Part shown: piece after piece, positions 1 through 15,200 of the stretch
How the letters are laid out: each line of letters opens with the position of its first letter
Position numbering within the stretch: the first letter of the stretch is position 1
Origin: Plutella xylostella
Lineage: Eukaryota; Arthropoda; Insecta; Lepidoptera; Plutellidae
Direction of reading: 5' to 3'
Assembly (NCBI RefSeq): GCF_932276165.1
Contig: NC_064008.1
Coordinates: 6,329,001 to 6,393,000 of the forward strand
DNA length: 64,000 nt
Made by a program: the position numbers and the translations under genes
The notes under the pieces: model-generated
What the model was told of the DNA's origin: nothing
Seen by the model: only the letters and a program-made list of their open reading frames with translations
Databases searched by the model: none

Positions 1-113
1 TTTATATACAATGTACTTACTTAAACCATACAAAACGAAATCCACATTCTAAAACACCTACTGAATAAACAAGTCAAACACAGAGATTTTAAATATTATC
101 TCCCTTTTCTCAC

Positions 114-285
114 CTCCCAAAACAGTAGTTGTAGCGTAATTATAAACGCTAGTGGAGACCCCGGCCGCGTTCTCAGCGGACACCTTCACTTGATACCACC
201 GCGCCGGAGTGAGGTCTGAGATCGCGAAGGAGTGAGGCTGGTTCAGGATCGAGGACGAGTAGTGGCTCCAGGACTCTATTTGAGG
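114..285 (-). CDS. Dscam-like exon: FN3 domain 6, second part
   Basis: 172 nt, acceptor CTTTTCCAG, donor GTGAGA. Contains SFAISDLTPARWYQVKVSAE, then NAAGVSTSVYNYATTT. The membrane-proximal and transmembrane exons would follow at coordinates below 1. Confidence 0.91.
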
Positions 286-3200
286 CTGGAAAAGTAATGG
301 TTTATAGTGATTATAGGCCTATGTACTGTAAGTGTCTCAGCGTATAAGAGAGGTTAGGTTAGCTAGATAGTTGGTTAGATAGCTCAGGAAAGTCTTAAGA
401 AATGCAAGTTAGTTTATAGGATATTTTATTTGAATAACAAAATATTGTGTCTTTTTTATTGGTTTTGATAACTTGGTGAGTTATTAAATCTGAAACCTCA
501 ATGAGTATTATCAATGAGAAAGTAGCATTTTTATTGGAAAAGAAAAGCTAAATGTTACACATATTAACACAAAACATTTCAAATGTAACTCATACGATAC
601 ATTAGGTTTATTATTATTTATTTATTTATTGCTTCAGATATTTGTTAAAATACACATATTTTGTTCTCGGGTCTTGGATGTGCCCGTAAAATGGCAAAAG
701 GCCCGCCCCCTATTACATTGGGACTAACATAACACTCTGGCGAAAAGTGGGTGCAGCAATGCACCTCTGAGTGTGTGTGTTTATTTATTGCTTACCATAC
801 GATTCTCAGCCTTCTTCCACACTTTACTTCCAAACTCCCTGAACTCTACATCCCACTTCACGATCTCGCAGCCGTGGTCGTCCCAACCGCTGAGCTGGAT
901 GTAGATGTGGGTCGCGTTGCTCCAGAACCATTCTGTTGTTGTCGGTGCTATTGGCACTGGGGATTAAAATATATTATAGCTTTGGGTGCAGCAGGATTGG
1001 AATAATATAGGATTATGTATAGCCGTAAACGATTGTTGGCTAATGAATATGGAACTTTCCTTGTAAATGAGTAGGTAACTGAAGACCTTACAATGTTAAT
1101 AGCATGAATAAGATTTAACTTTTAAATTTTTCACGCTCTTTCTGAATTATTTTACACCCCGGAAGTGCCACGGGACCTTGGCTCGATTCCCAGCCAGAAA
1201 GATACCTACGTGTTGAAAGACAGGTAGTTATTAAAGATTTCGATTCTGCAACCTGCCTGCTAAGCGATTATGGCAATGATCCTATAATCTTAGGAGAGGA
1301 GACCGATAATACTGCAGTGGACTATTGATGGACTTAGAGAGTTATATTATATGTTATAATTTATATCTAAATCATTTAATTTACAAACACTCAAATGTAC
1401 ATTCAATTATTCCATACTTACTTCCACCCAAAGTCATAGCATCTAAATAAGCAGGCTGCGAAGATCCCACGCTGTTAGAAGCGGTCATCCTTACGGAGTA
1501 TTTTGTTCCACATTTGAGTCCATCAAGGGTGTACTCTTGAGCCCCTTGTATTAGCGTCCCTTTGTTCGTCCAAGTGTCTTGCCAGGACCCGTTTGCTTCT
1601 TTCCAGGTTAAGTTGTAGCCTGGAATTTTGAGATTACAATAACCATTATCAAAAAGTATGTAGATACTGTAAATTTTACAGCAAAGGTTTAATTAACTAA
1701 TAAAAAATTGTGTAGTAATGTGCAAATTCCATCACGTATTACATACAGTGGTATTGTTTGCCAATTTCTCACTTTCCGCATAAATATTTAACTCAATACA
1801 ACAAATGATGCAGCATACGAGTTGTTAGGAGAGGCAACAAGCAATCCAGAATGCATAATGAAATCCGCACAATACTAAGAACAACTTTGAAGGAAGAAAA
1901 TGAACTTACTGATCTTCTGCATTTTTCCCGTGGAGCTCTTTGGCAGGTCCCAAGACAAATGAATAGCGTTTCTGTGAGGAGTAGCTCTGAGGCTCGGTGG
2001 TTCTGGCGTTGGCAGCACTGATATAGAGTATGATACCGAGTCTGAACCGTACAAGTTCTTTGCCAAGCACGTGTAGTTGCCGCTTAGGGATTGGTCTATA
2101 TCTGGAATTGGTGAGATGTAAATTTTAGTCTCGTACACATAATTTATCATTCATCAACACATCTTGCCTTGGCTTCAGTTGCCTTTTCACCCGATATGTC
2201 ATATGCAGCTAAATATTCTTTCCACATGATGACCAATGAATATGATTGGTGGATATTAAACGCACCTATGCAACGTAGCATAACACATCTCTGACTACTC
2301 ACATCCTATCACTAAGGTTTGTATTTCTGGGCTAAAAAGCATGTTTAGGTATGGAAATCTGTGCACAAGTTGAGAGCAAGGATTTTCTTTTTAAAAGCGT
2401 CAACTAAAAAGTTTTTCAATAGCAGTAGGTATCACTTGTAGTACGATACTCACTATTAATCAGCAAGCTATCATCATGGTTCCTAGTGAACCTGGGATGA
2501 TGGGTGATGATGTTGTGCTTGTGGTACCACACGGTCCGCGGAGATGGAACCCCGACACACTGACACACCAGCAGTAAGGAACTCCCGACACCGACTGATA
2601 TGGGGCCGCCTAGTGACGCTACGCCTGCTATCACTGGAATATAAAGAGATAAAAATAATATTAGCAATATTGGATTGTTATATTCGTCTGTCTGTAAATA
2701 CGAGTACACTCACGGGCAAAGAAACAGTTCCACTTACAAAATGCAGACACCAAATACGAGTAGACTCAATTTTTTAAAACAAAATAATCGGATATTTGAA
2801 CAAAATATTTAATTTTTAGTTGCTTATATTCTGATGCGTAATTAAATGTACTTACTTAAATATTGCAGAAGGCGTCATTAACTTCGATTTTTCCTATACG
2901 TAAGTAATTTGGTGATTTTCTCAATGGAACTTTTTGATTGCCCGAGAGTGTACTTAGTTTTTTTTCCGGGTTTAATCTGTTACTCAGAATCACCATTTTA
3001 ACTTCTTCCTATACTACTTTTGCAACAATTGGAATAAGGTACAATTGACATACATTGTACTAATCTCAAAAAGGCATGCAGCCTCTAGTTATCTACCCCA
3101 AACGGTAATCGGTTTTTCAGCATTTAAGACTTCAGCATCGATTGTCATAACTAATCAACCTCTAAATCCTTACCTCGTCCAGTAAGCTCTCTATTCGCCT

Positions 3201-6200
3201 GCGCGGTAGGCGGCCCCTCCCCCGCCTGGGTGCTGGCGCTGACGCACACCTCGTACTGCCTACCCTCCGAGAGACCTTTCAGCTCGAAGGTGAGGTGGCG
3301 CGCCGGCAGCTGCGAGTCTGGGGGTGGCTCTACGCGGTATGATTGCGGCGTGTTTGAGCTGGAAATTGTAAGATGAACTTTAAAACGTGCTATTAGTTTC
3401 TCAAAATTTACTTTCACAAAAATACTATGGATAGATGTATTGGGAAACGTATCTTTTGGAAAAAAATATCGCAGGAAGAATTCTAATGACATTTGGTATG
3501 TAAGAAGGTAAGAAGCTAAGACCCTGCGTCAGCTACATGGGTTCGTTATCGACGCCGATAAACTCATTTAGTGCGCGTTTAACTAATCACAGTGCCGTTT
3601 TTATGGCTAATAACGATATGGTGATGTTTATTTACGTCGATAATAAACGCGTTTAACGGTGGCTAATAGCTGATATAGACTAATTTTTATCCCGGAATTC
3701 CTACAGGAAAACTTTTTAGGGTAAAGCAGCAAACGGTAAGTCAAAGAATACAGTTACACATACCTTGAAGTAGTCTTCACATAGACAGTATAATGCGTGA
3801 TCTCTCCGTTGGCCTGGTCAGGCTTCCTCCAGCTCACGAGCAGCGAGGAGGAGGATGCTACGAGCACCTTGATGGCTGATGGTGGACCTGGAACTGAGAT
3901 TTAACGTTTTATGAAAGATTTCATTCGTATTTTTTTAAAGCTGCATTGTTCTGCAGTGGTGACTAGAAAGTGGTGCAGGAAAGGAGTGTCACCAAGTGAA
4001 ATATCATCTGTACCTTTAGACTCCCTGGTGAATCAGTGGTAGTCAACTAATGTGACACCTGCTAAGAAGAAGATGCAACTGGATTCAACGGCATTAGGGT
4101 TACTTTCTCATTTCGATTTAATCTTCTTCTTTCGTGTGAAAACATGCGAATTTTTAATTTGTCCAGACCAAAAAGAAGCAGCTTTGCTAGCATTCTGGTT
4201 GGCTTGGAGTAAGTGTTCCCGAGTGCAGGTGGAAGGGCACAGGGGACAGGAGAGTAAATGCTCTATAGTCTGGGCGGTACCACAGTCGCATAGGTTGGTA
4301 CCAACGGTTCGATTTAATGTAACTCAGATATGTAAGATACTCAATGAATCTTTTGGGTGACCTCAATACTATAAGATGTCTCAAATACCAAATTTTAACA
4401 AATAAAATAACTTACTATCTTGTAAAGTAGAACACAGGATCGGATGAGAGAACGGCCCGTGCCCGAAGTTGGAGAAGCCGGCCACCTTGACGGTGTAGTT
4501 GGTGTACTTCATCAAGCCCTGCAAGTACAGCTCCGTGTGAGGGGAGCTGATGTTCACCCACGGGCCATCTGGAAGTGGAGAAGTTATAGTAGTTAGTTCT
4601 AGGTATGAAGAACCTTCTTAGCATAAGTTGTATTTTGTAGTTGATAATGATAACAGATCAACAAATGCAGAAACCGAAATTACAAGATGGTCATATTTTT
4701 GAAAGGGGAGTTAAGGATCAGATTTTAGAATATTGCCTTCATAACAAGCTCGTGTTTTGGATCTGAAAAACGCCTAAATTGTATGACTTGGGGTTAAATC
4801 TTATGACTTTAACCGACACTCAAGGAAAATTTGGGATGTAAAACACTGAATTTCACTGAACACTTGAAACAAATTCAGGAGGTATTGCTGATGGTTTTAA
4901 AATAGGATAATGTATAATAACCCACCTTCAGTGCTATAGTACACAGAGTACCCCAGCAGCGAGGTGCCCTGCGCTATGATTGGCTGCCACGCCACTCTCA
5001 GCGACGACGATGAAACTCCCCTGCATTCCACACTAGATGGAGCTACTTCTGGGGCTGCAAACAAAAAATAACTCTTGGTCTTTGGAACTAGATAATAATT
5101 ATTTATAATGTTGATCAAAGTTAAAGAAATAATTATAATTCTGGTTGCATTGGTAGATAACAGTAGATATAAGAAATAAAGGGGTAGACATTTATGTCAA
5201 TATGAACGTACAAAATAGGAACGTATGGTAAAAGTAAAAAAATCACCTCCTTCTCTTGTTGTCTGGTATACGGGCAGAGAATATGGGCCATTTCCTGCTA
5301 AATTGAAAGCACTCACGGATACAGCATATCTGAAAAATATAACAAAATGGCGTTGGATATACAGTAAAAAATATTAGCGTCATGTGGCGTCATGGTATTA
5401 GCAGTCTGGCCAAATAGGTCCTTACCTCATATTTTTCAATAGATTACTAATTATCGTTTCTTGTTTCCCTTTTCTTATCATCACTTTCACAATTTTGGCT
5501 TGAGCTTCATCGATACCTGAAAAATAACAGATGAAGTTAGTTACCTTTCATGAACACTTAGTCCGAGCAGGGTGAAGAATAACAGAGCTGGTCCATGAAC
5601 CTTTGCTCGAGACGTAGGCTTATCGCAAAAAGCGTCATAAGAAAGACGGTACGCTCTTTTATCAATCTAGCGACTACGGGGTTATGAACCCAGCTTATCA
5701 GAGAAACGCTTTTGGGATCGTCTTCTAGTAGCCTTATACTCGTATCTCTTAATGATGTCCACATTTCTGAAGATTCCTCGAAATACACGATCTTTCTTAC
5801 CTCCACTGCGTTGAAACTAATGAAAACAGCTTCTTAATAGCCATCATATTATGCTCTAGGAGTCTGCCAAAAGTAGTTAAAAGCCCTAAAGATTCCCTTA
5901 CCGGCGTCCCCCCCGCCCCTCGGCACAGTCTTCACGTGGAAGCCCAGCAGGGGCCCGTGGCGCGCGCCCCGCGGCGGCGGCAGCCACGACACGGCTAACT
6001 CGCCGGCTGCGTCTGTTTGTAGCGCGCGCACTGCCAGTGGTGGGGATGATGGGGCTGGCAGGTTAAAGATAGTTTTAATGTTAATACAGGATATGGCAAA
6101 AGTAACTTGTCCTTATGTTAGTGACAACAAAAAAGGCCAGTCGGCAAGCACAGAGAAAATCGAACGTTGACCTTTGAATCTAAAACCAATCACAATCTCT

Positions 6201-9200
6201 GCCGCCGGCCATCAAGGTTACTGTGCGAGCGTGACGGCACTATTGCTATATTTACTTTATTAATTAAAAAAGGCAATGCTCATTTTTCACTGCGCTTAGC
6301 GACCGTGCTTTACATTTAGACTAGGGTTTGTCACCGTGGTGGATTGGCCAGTCAGGATCAAGCTCACTTACTAAAGATTTGACATTTTAAAATGAATTTC
6401 AACGGTTGGCTGCTGCATATAAATTTGTCACTCGGAAAGGTTGCTTTGATACACCCATTTCAATTGTTGACGGTGTTATTGGACCAATTTATGAATTATC
6501 ATGTTTACAGATTACCTTCTTGCTGCGAAGTGAAGAGCAGTGGCGGCGTGTAGTGGCTCAGGTCAGCCTGGTTGCCGGACGCGACCCGGGCTCGGTACTC
6601 CGTTGCCGGCTGCAAGTCACGAAGCTCAATGCTTTGACGGATTTCACTGTCTTGTCTGAAAATCACAAACAATTCACAGTCGTGATACCACTGAAGTGGA
6701 CATAACCCCATGAAACAAACTAATGATCGTATTTAGGTATAATGTTTTTAATTGGGAATAAACTCTTCGTTTATTAGGTATATTGTGACCAGATCATAAG
6801 TGGATGCAGCAAATGCACGTCTGTCTAAGCCGCAAGTTGGCATTTGAACCACTAAACTTAATTGAATTGAACTGAACTCTGAAACAATAAGTAAACACAT
6901 TCGAATATGTCCTTGCGTTTTAGAACTACGTGGCTTCAGTTAGATAAAACCACTGTTATTAAATAAGTATTTGAAAAACCCCACTACCAAAATAGATGAC
7001 AAACAAACCTGGTAACATTAATGCTCCTTGCGGTGTCCCACACGGTAAAGTCGTTGGGGCCGTACTGCAAGCTGTAATATTGGACATGGTCTCGGATTGT
7101 GTCCCTCCATGACAACTTGACAGTTCTACTGGAGAGGGAGTCCACTTGAAGGTCCAGGGGCGGAGTTGGTGGCTCTGAGAAGAGGCAGCAAGCATAATGT
7201 TATTTATAGAAAATCCCTAAAGTTTACGGTTATAAGATTTCAAAGTAAGATTCCATGATTCTTTGCGCTTATCTGTAAAGGCAGCCTTGAGCTGTGCTAA
7301 AAATATGTTTTTGGTCTAAAACACAGTAATTATACAGTGATTCTAAAATAAGTAGGTAGGAAAAATTATCCCGGGATTCGGTACTTATAAATAAATATAA
7401 GTAAAAACGAGCCACGCGCAGAAACGTTAGCTTGTTTTGCTACGTAGTACTACAGCGTAGCTCGTAGCAATTCTCGTAGCACTTTGGTAAATCTCTTATT
7501 ATTTAAAAGTCCACCAATCTATTAGTAAAATAAATTGTTCTTACCCAATATACTAAGATGTATGGTGTGCACCGACATTCCGAACGGGTTGCTCGCTCGA
7601 CACTCGTAGTGCCCACCATCCCGCGTCTCCACATAGTTTATACTGATTAAACTCTTCACCCCATTGTGGGTTTGAGCTTCCGATATTGTTATCCTGAAAA
7701 CATTTTTTTTTTCATTTTCAGCGCCATCTAGTTAAATAGTACGGAACTTAAATCCATCCCTCTAACAGTGAAACTTAGGAAAATTGCTAGGGGTGTACAG
7801 TGTAAGTTTATCACCTAAATGAATAGTAGCAATCTCATTATAGTGCCGGGAAATGAAGGTAGATGGCGTTGTTATAACTATATCAGAAATTACAGTCATT
7901 ATAAAACTAATTTTGAATATTTTTATAATAAACATACCTAGTCGAAGTAAAATCCAGCGCTTTCCCATCCAAACTCCATTTGACCCGAATAGGGCTGTCC
8001 CCGAGCGGTTGGCAACTCAGCACCACTGGTAGTCCAACTTTAGTCGTCAAGTTCGTCGCAGAAGACTCGAAATGCACCGGCTCTAGACAGATTAGGTTAG
8101 TTACTAACGGGAATATTCCGTGTATTGCGGCTTACGAATGATGGTGGGAATAATGACGGTGAAAACGTAGCGTACAACCCTAGCTGCGGTGCATGAAATG
8201 GCACTTTAGGCTATTATTAAAGATTATATATAGTTCCTAGTATTATCTGATGGGAAATGTTTAATTTATTTTAAAGTAGAATTATTGGATATACCTTATA
8301 TAATTATGTACAATCTTTGAGTCTCAAATTTATGATTGGGAAAGGGCTTTATAAAAATCACTGCGTATTTTCAAAAGTAATCAGTGATTCTTTTAGATAT
8401 TTACTGTATACAATGGTCTCTAATAATAAAATTTAAATAAAATTAGCAAACTCAATGATAATATAACTGAAACAAAAGTCTGAAAATCTCCAAACAAAAG
8501 CAAGAAAGTTCCAAAAAACAATAAAGATGATTTCAAAATTTCCAATCAAACGAAAACTTTTATCAAAACTCAATTTCCATCATTATTTACTGTGTTCCCA
8601 AAGATAAGGCGAGTTACAGGCGACCCTTTCACAATTTGCGTTTCCCAATAATTTGATTTAGGTGAAGTCTTTCACCGAATTAACATTGCCAACTGAGATA
8701 AGTCAGTTACAGAGACTACAGGCCATCTTTAGCATAACAAAGGCCTTATCTAGTTTGGTTGGGCTCAATCACACTGTCTTTGAAAGTTTCAAGCTGAAGG
8801 CTGACAAATTGAAGTTGCCGACATTTTGTGAGTCCCCAGGGCGTGCTAGATATAAGTTGGTGGGTTAGTTGTGCGATAGCAGTGATGGCTATTGTTATAA
8901 TGGTTGAAAATAATATATTATTATTATGTTAGTAGGTGAATCGTGTTATGCTATCAAAATAGGTAGGTATATCCTGTTTTTTTTAATTAATTTGCGAAAT
9001 ACACTATTTTTATAGAAAACTATATGCAACATATTTATCGATTTTGTCCAAAGGTTTTGTTTTATATACCCGATGTGTTTATGAAGGTATAATGTACACT
9101 TGTGCATACATATTCATTTTTGTGCACCCAATTATATTTATAATATATGATATAATTTAATTTTAAATTTAAAATATATGTTTTTAGAACCACTTTACTC

Positions 9201-12200
9201 AAGGACATTATAAGCACTACTAGAAAAAACCAGGCATACTTACTATTAACACTAATCCACACATTCATATTCAACGCTTCTCCCACACCGTTCTCCACAT
9301 TGCACGCGTACATTCCTTCATCAGTCAGGGTGACCACCTCAATGATGAGGGTTCCGTTGGACATGCTCATGACGCCGCCACCAGCCAGGTCGAGGACTGG
9401 GCGCCAAATGCCGAGGGTTGCTGGAATATATAAAAGAGAGAGCCTTTGAAATGTACAGACAGTGAAAGAGATGAGAGAGAGAGAGAGAGAGTATTTAACA
9501 GCTGTAACACTTACTTATGGATGCAATAAAAGATTGAGTATTGGGTGTATGTAGTAAGGCCCGGTTTTTTGATCCGTGTTCAATTTTAACCATTAAAGTC
9601 ACGTATGACATCTGCATACGAATTTCGTTGGTTTTTAGCTAATGGTAGCCATTTGTGACCAATGGTTGAGTTAACTAGGGGTCAAAAAACTGGCCCTAAG
9701 TAGTAACAAAGGGACATAATTACTTCTCTAACGAGAAGGTAGTAACTACTAGTAACGGAGATGGCACAGATAATTATATCTTTTACCTTACAGTATCTGT
9801 TGGCAGCGCTCATAATTTATCACCATAATAGCGAGCAATTTAAAAGTTCCACTAACAATCATTATGGGGTGGTAATTGAAAATTTGAACTAAATCTTTAG
9901 TTTTTAGTTGGTAATATTCTGATAGCAATTAAATATTGCTTAATATTTCAAACGTCATTAAGCTCGTTAGTTTCCGTGTAAGGAGCTTTTTTTACTGACA
10001 CTGGAGCTGTTTCATTGCTCATTCGTGAGTGTATTATGATATTTTTGTAAATATGGGAAGACTATTCTCTATGATATTCTAAATCTATTCAAATAATTTT
10101 ATGTAATATATAGACACACGAACACAGAGCTGAAGCCGGATTTAAATAAGGTTATTCTGGCATTACTTCCATCATATTATGGACATTTATATTAGAATTC
10201 CTCAACGCGGGATTATACAGCGTTTTACTACCTACGTAGCGAAGCTTTGAGCAGATTATTATGAAATATCTTTTTGATTATTATTGGAATAATAATCCTA
10301 TTATAACAATATTGAGTAACGGGAAATGTAATCATAAAAATGGTGCCTCAAAATCTGCGATGGAAAAATTAATAATGTGTAATATACAGGGTGTTTCAAA
10401 GTGAGAAATAGAAAGCTGAATAAAAACTTTAAAAAGGTCTATATATTTTTTCTTTTATTGGTCACGTCACTTTTTAGTACAGAGGACTTTTTTTTTTCAC
10501 GATTTGACAATCGTTGTTCAGATTTACCAGTTGTGTCGGCCTCTTTTGGCTTATCCTTTCTGTTCCATCCTGTTTATTTTTACACTCGCGGGAAGGAATT
10601 TTATTTCATAATCTCATAAGATTTCGCTCGTCGTCAAATTGATTTATCACAACTCAATGAGCTATCGATTTTCTTAAGATAATTTTGCCAGAGAATCACC
10701 TTAGGGAAAAACCTCAGATATGAATATAAGGTTTTTCACGTAAAGCTACCTGAAGTTTTTTCGGTCTACCTGAAATGCGTAAGATAGTCCGAAACGCTTA
10801 CTTATTTTTTCTATGAAGGCCCATATTTTTAAACACAATACGGGTAGTAGTAGGTATAACGATGATGAATGTCTAAGTAATGATTGTGTTTTGTTTCATT
10901 GCGGTTCGATTACAGTACTCATAAATACAAATAAAAACTTCTAATAAACAAAAATCACGGAAAATATTTTTTTAAACTTACCATCTCTTTTCATCCAATG
11001 TATTTGTGGTGTCGGATACCCGTTGGCGTTACAATACACCACTCCTCTCTGTCCAAGCAGCAAAGATGTGTTCTTTGGTTCTTCGACCCATTTAGGGGCC
11101 ACTGTGAAAAAAGTATTAAGGAGTTGTATAAAGGAACTTTAAGAAAATGCGACCTTAAATATATTTCTGTCTTGCTTTGACAATATATGGATAGCAAGAA
11201 ACAGACATAGATTTAATGACTTCTGCAACTCGGTGTAAGTAAGATATTTTAATGAAACGAAGAAGGTCATTATTTGAAATGTCGACGAGAGCTGTCAAAA
11301 AGACAATAAATTATTTACGTTTGAAACTCAAAGTTTCAATCATTTATCATGAGAGAACTGTTGTCTTTGAAAATTGAAGGGATATTTACAAGAACATCGG
11401 AACTGAGTGCCAATTTCTCCATAGTCGGTTAGAGCATAACCAGGTATTAGTGGTTGACTTTTGACACATCTGTCAAGAGTTTTATATGGAGATGACGTAT
11501 AATTGATGAACCAATCCCTGCTCGGTTAGATAACAGACTATGGAGAAATTGGGGCTAAATTTCGGACGCGTGTCATTTTACAGGAACCATCTGACACGTC
11601 TGAAATCCCCCTGTTTCACAATGTCTGCATAATGGCTACCGCTGTGTGCCCGCAAGTGTTCTTTTCATACAAGTATTTATTGTAATGCGTGGAATATGCA
11701 CGCGGCGGGTCGCGGGAAAATGGCGCGCAATCCGGATGCGTGTACAAATATCTGTACGACATTAAAAACACCTTAACACAGAGAGAGACAGCATGTCTTT
11801 TATCCCTCAGGTAGTCATTATGCAGAAACAGGCCCTAAAACTCACCATTAATATACAGTTGGTTGGTGGCCGCAGTGCTCCAGAGACACTCGCTTTATGA
11901 TCAGCACCGAGAACAGGTCCGCACTACCCCCCTTTCGGCCAGTATTTTAGTGTAAAGCCTACATGTAGCATGTTATATATAAGCCCGAAAATGAAATCAG
12001 AATTTCAAAAATCGCAACATGATGTAGGTTTCGGCTTAGTATACTTAACGTTTTTGCAATGCCCTGTATATTTTTATCCGGTATCAGCAGGTGTTAGCAA
12101 TTCTTAAGATGCATACAGACCGGCCCAACGAAGGCTAACGAACGGGTTTCGTTGGCCTTCGTTGCTGCAATGTGCCCTGTATTATGTATGATAAATATCC

Positions 12201-15200
12201 ATCGTTGGGATAACCGTTGGCGTTCGTTGGCCTGGTCTGTACGCAACTTTAGAGTCTACTTTTAAATAAAGAAATTAACCTTGTGACAGCTCTAAAATTA
12301 GAATTTCTGCCTTCAGAATCGCTATCATTATTCAAACATTGTGAAACAGTGGAATTTTGGTGTGACATTGTGAAACAGGCCCTAAAACTCACCATTGATA
12401 TACAGCTCCGAGCTCTGGTTGACCTTCCCCACGTGGTTGGTGGCCACGCACGTGTACTGGCCGCAGTGCTCCAGAGACACTCGCTTTATGATCAGCACCG
12501 AGAACAGGTCCGCACTACGCTCCGTCACCTGAGGGGTTAAGGAAGGAAGCTTTTGAACAGGTCGACACTACGCTTGGTCATCTGAGGGGTTAATAAGGAA
12601 AGTTTTTGAAGGAATTGTTGATGGATGGCTGGTGAAGATGAGGTCAAAAAGGAAGGAAGATAAAAATTTTTTTTACAGAAATAGATAGATAGATAGAATA
12701 TTCTTAATTTATATACACACATAAAAATAACTTACATAACTTAAATACTAACACATATGTACAAAAATGGCGGTCTTATCGCTTAAAGCAACTTTTTCAA
12801 GACAACCTTAGGGTGGAAGGATAGGTATTTATGATCAAAAAAGGGGTCAGGTGTACTAAAGAATGCTAAAGGAACAGCATTATTTTAAGAAAATAGTATA
12901 AGTGGAAAACAAGAATACAATAAAAAATCTACAGTTTGCTATTGAAAATTACACATTTATTATTAAACTAGCCCGATTTATATGAAACAAGGATAATGTC
13001 AATTAAGTTACCGCATTAACTATAAAAATATATAACATTATAACACACAGATAAACTGAGAGACCAGTAGAACTTATAACACTACCGTGTTAGATCAGGT
13101 GTTCAAAACCGTGTAAATAATGTACTACATGAATATGACGCAATCGGACAAATACGTAGTAAAGCTGCACTCGAACTTAATCAGGTCACGCGCTAGAATA
13201 TTACTGACGCAGCGCTGATTATACAGGGTGTTGCAAAAAGGGTAGGGTATGGAAAGCCGAAAGGGGGTGACTCGGGGAGTCATTTTGAACAACTTTTGTT
13301 TCATAACGTTTGAAAAAAATCGAGTTTTTATTTTAGTCCATAACTTTGTTGATCACGTATTTTTTGACTTTTAGATTATTTTTTTCGCAAATTTCGAAAA
13401 ATCTTATATTCTACCTACAGAAAGTTAACAAGACATTAACATAACATACCTACCTAACAGTCTAAAATTCAGAATCAGTACCTACCTACGTCATAATTTA
13501 TATACTTACTAACTCATCAGACAGAAGACAACACTATACGCATCAAAAATATAACACCCCTTATCCCGCCCAGAGTATAAAGCAGTGTTTAATACAGTGA
13601 CAACTTTAATCGGGTCACGCGCGAAAATTACTCGAATTGCACTGATTGTAGCCCGCCAGCCGTGTTCACACAGGAGCGTTAATTATATTAATTATAGTAA
13701 AATTCTTTATGAGTCAAATTAAACCTTTGAACCTTAAAATTGGCGTGAAATTAAAAAATAAGTAGGTATTTATTGTTAAAAACAGACGCCTTCTTTTATT
13801 TCATTTTGTGATTAACAGAAATGTTGGTGACATTTTATTTCTGCACATTAGTAAATAGTAATGCGCTTTTTTCATTGACACACTACTTTGTCAAAAAAAA
13901 ATAATTAAATAGACTGCATATGAAAGTATTCATTCATTTTTCTAAATTCGTCCCAATGTGAATAAACCCTTACATTTTAGTCAGAGGTAGGTAGTTCAGT
14001 GTGTGAGCTCGTTCCATCACGTTTCCGGACGCTTCATCGGTGCTTGTTTTTGATAGAGTTTAGTTTTAGTTCGTATACAGGGTCATAGAGATGATTCTGT
14101 CAGAAATACATAATGTTTCTGGTATTGTAAGTGAAACTGGGGTGAGTAATGAGTATATAGGGGGGTAATTCTAATAAAGTTTTTTTAAACGACTTTAGGC
14201 TTATTAATATCAACTTAATCTTACTTTCTCAACAGCCTGTAAGTGTATGAAGCTAAATAAAAAATCATTTAACAAAACACTGAAGGCAAGAAAGAAAAAG
14301 AAGAACCTGCAATCAAATAACGTAACGAATTTTTAAAAACCCCCGACATTGAACACTAACTGTACTACCATAAAAAATTGCTAACTAAACTTTAAAAATT
14401 GTTTAACAAATGTTTAAAACGAAATTTGACAGATTTCTAAAATTTTAAAAGGTGTTAAGCATTGTCTATGTTTTTGTGGTAAAGCCCTAAAAGTCGTACA
14501 ACTTTTGAACTGCTCAGCCGATTTTCTGGAAATATGTCTGAAACACTCGAGGTAACATTATCTTTATGTAATAAAAATCGGTACAACAGTTTAGGAGCTA
14601 CGCTACCACAGACAGATCCACATACACTTAGACACCCCTCTTTGACGGGGGTTCAATACCTACCTTCAAATTGGCAGGAATCTTCTTCCCATCTTTCAAC
14701 CAAGAGAAGTAGATCGGGGGATCCCCGCTGACGATGTTGCAAGTGATCTGCACAATCTGTCCCTCCTTCAACCCCGTCCCGACCCTCAGCTCATCCAGTT
14801 CTGGCGCTTCCACTACTTTCAAATGATCTGAATCTCTCAGATCCTTACAAATTACGTCAGATTTGACCAGTGCCCCAGTTTCACCATAGTCTGATAGATC
14901 ATTAACACCCTGTTACATATAAAATTCTTGACAGATGTGTCAAAAGTCAACAACTGATCCCTTGTTATGATCTGACAGAGTATGGTGAAACTGGGGCTAA
15001 AGGATTGTTAATCGCTAATGTTTGGTGATCGTAACCCCGCTGGTTCTTCTCTTTTTTCTTTCTTGCCTTCAGTGTCCGTGGATGCTAGCATAGTTTTTCA
15101 GACCAGGTTTTAATTTTGTGTGTGAAGTTGTGGTGAAAATTTGAACCATTGCAAGAATAATAAAATAAAAAAATCATACCTTCAAATTGGCAGGAATCTT

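Noticed and set aside
4415..4624. Unspliced frame through the FN3-3 exon starting at an upstream Met
   Set aside because: Wrong frame; the spliced frame gives a clear FN3 domain.
5558..5806. 82-codon minus-strand frame between two FN3-2 exons
   Set aside because: Lies in an intron; its inclusion would break the FN3 fold and phase continuity between 5902 and 5516.
13140..13660. Possible tandem duplication (ATCAGGTCACGCGC near 13,182 and ATCGGGTCACGCGC near 13,610)
   Set aside because: Only short diverged blocks match; cannot be separated from dispersed repeat remnants.
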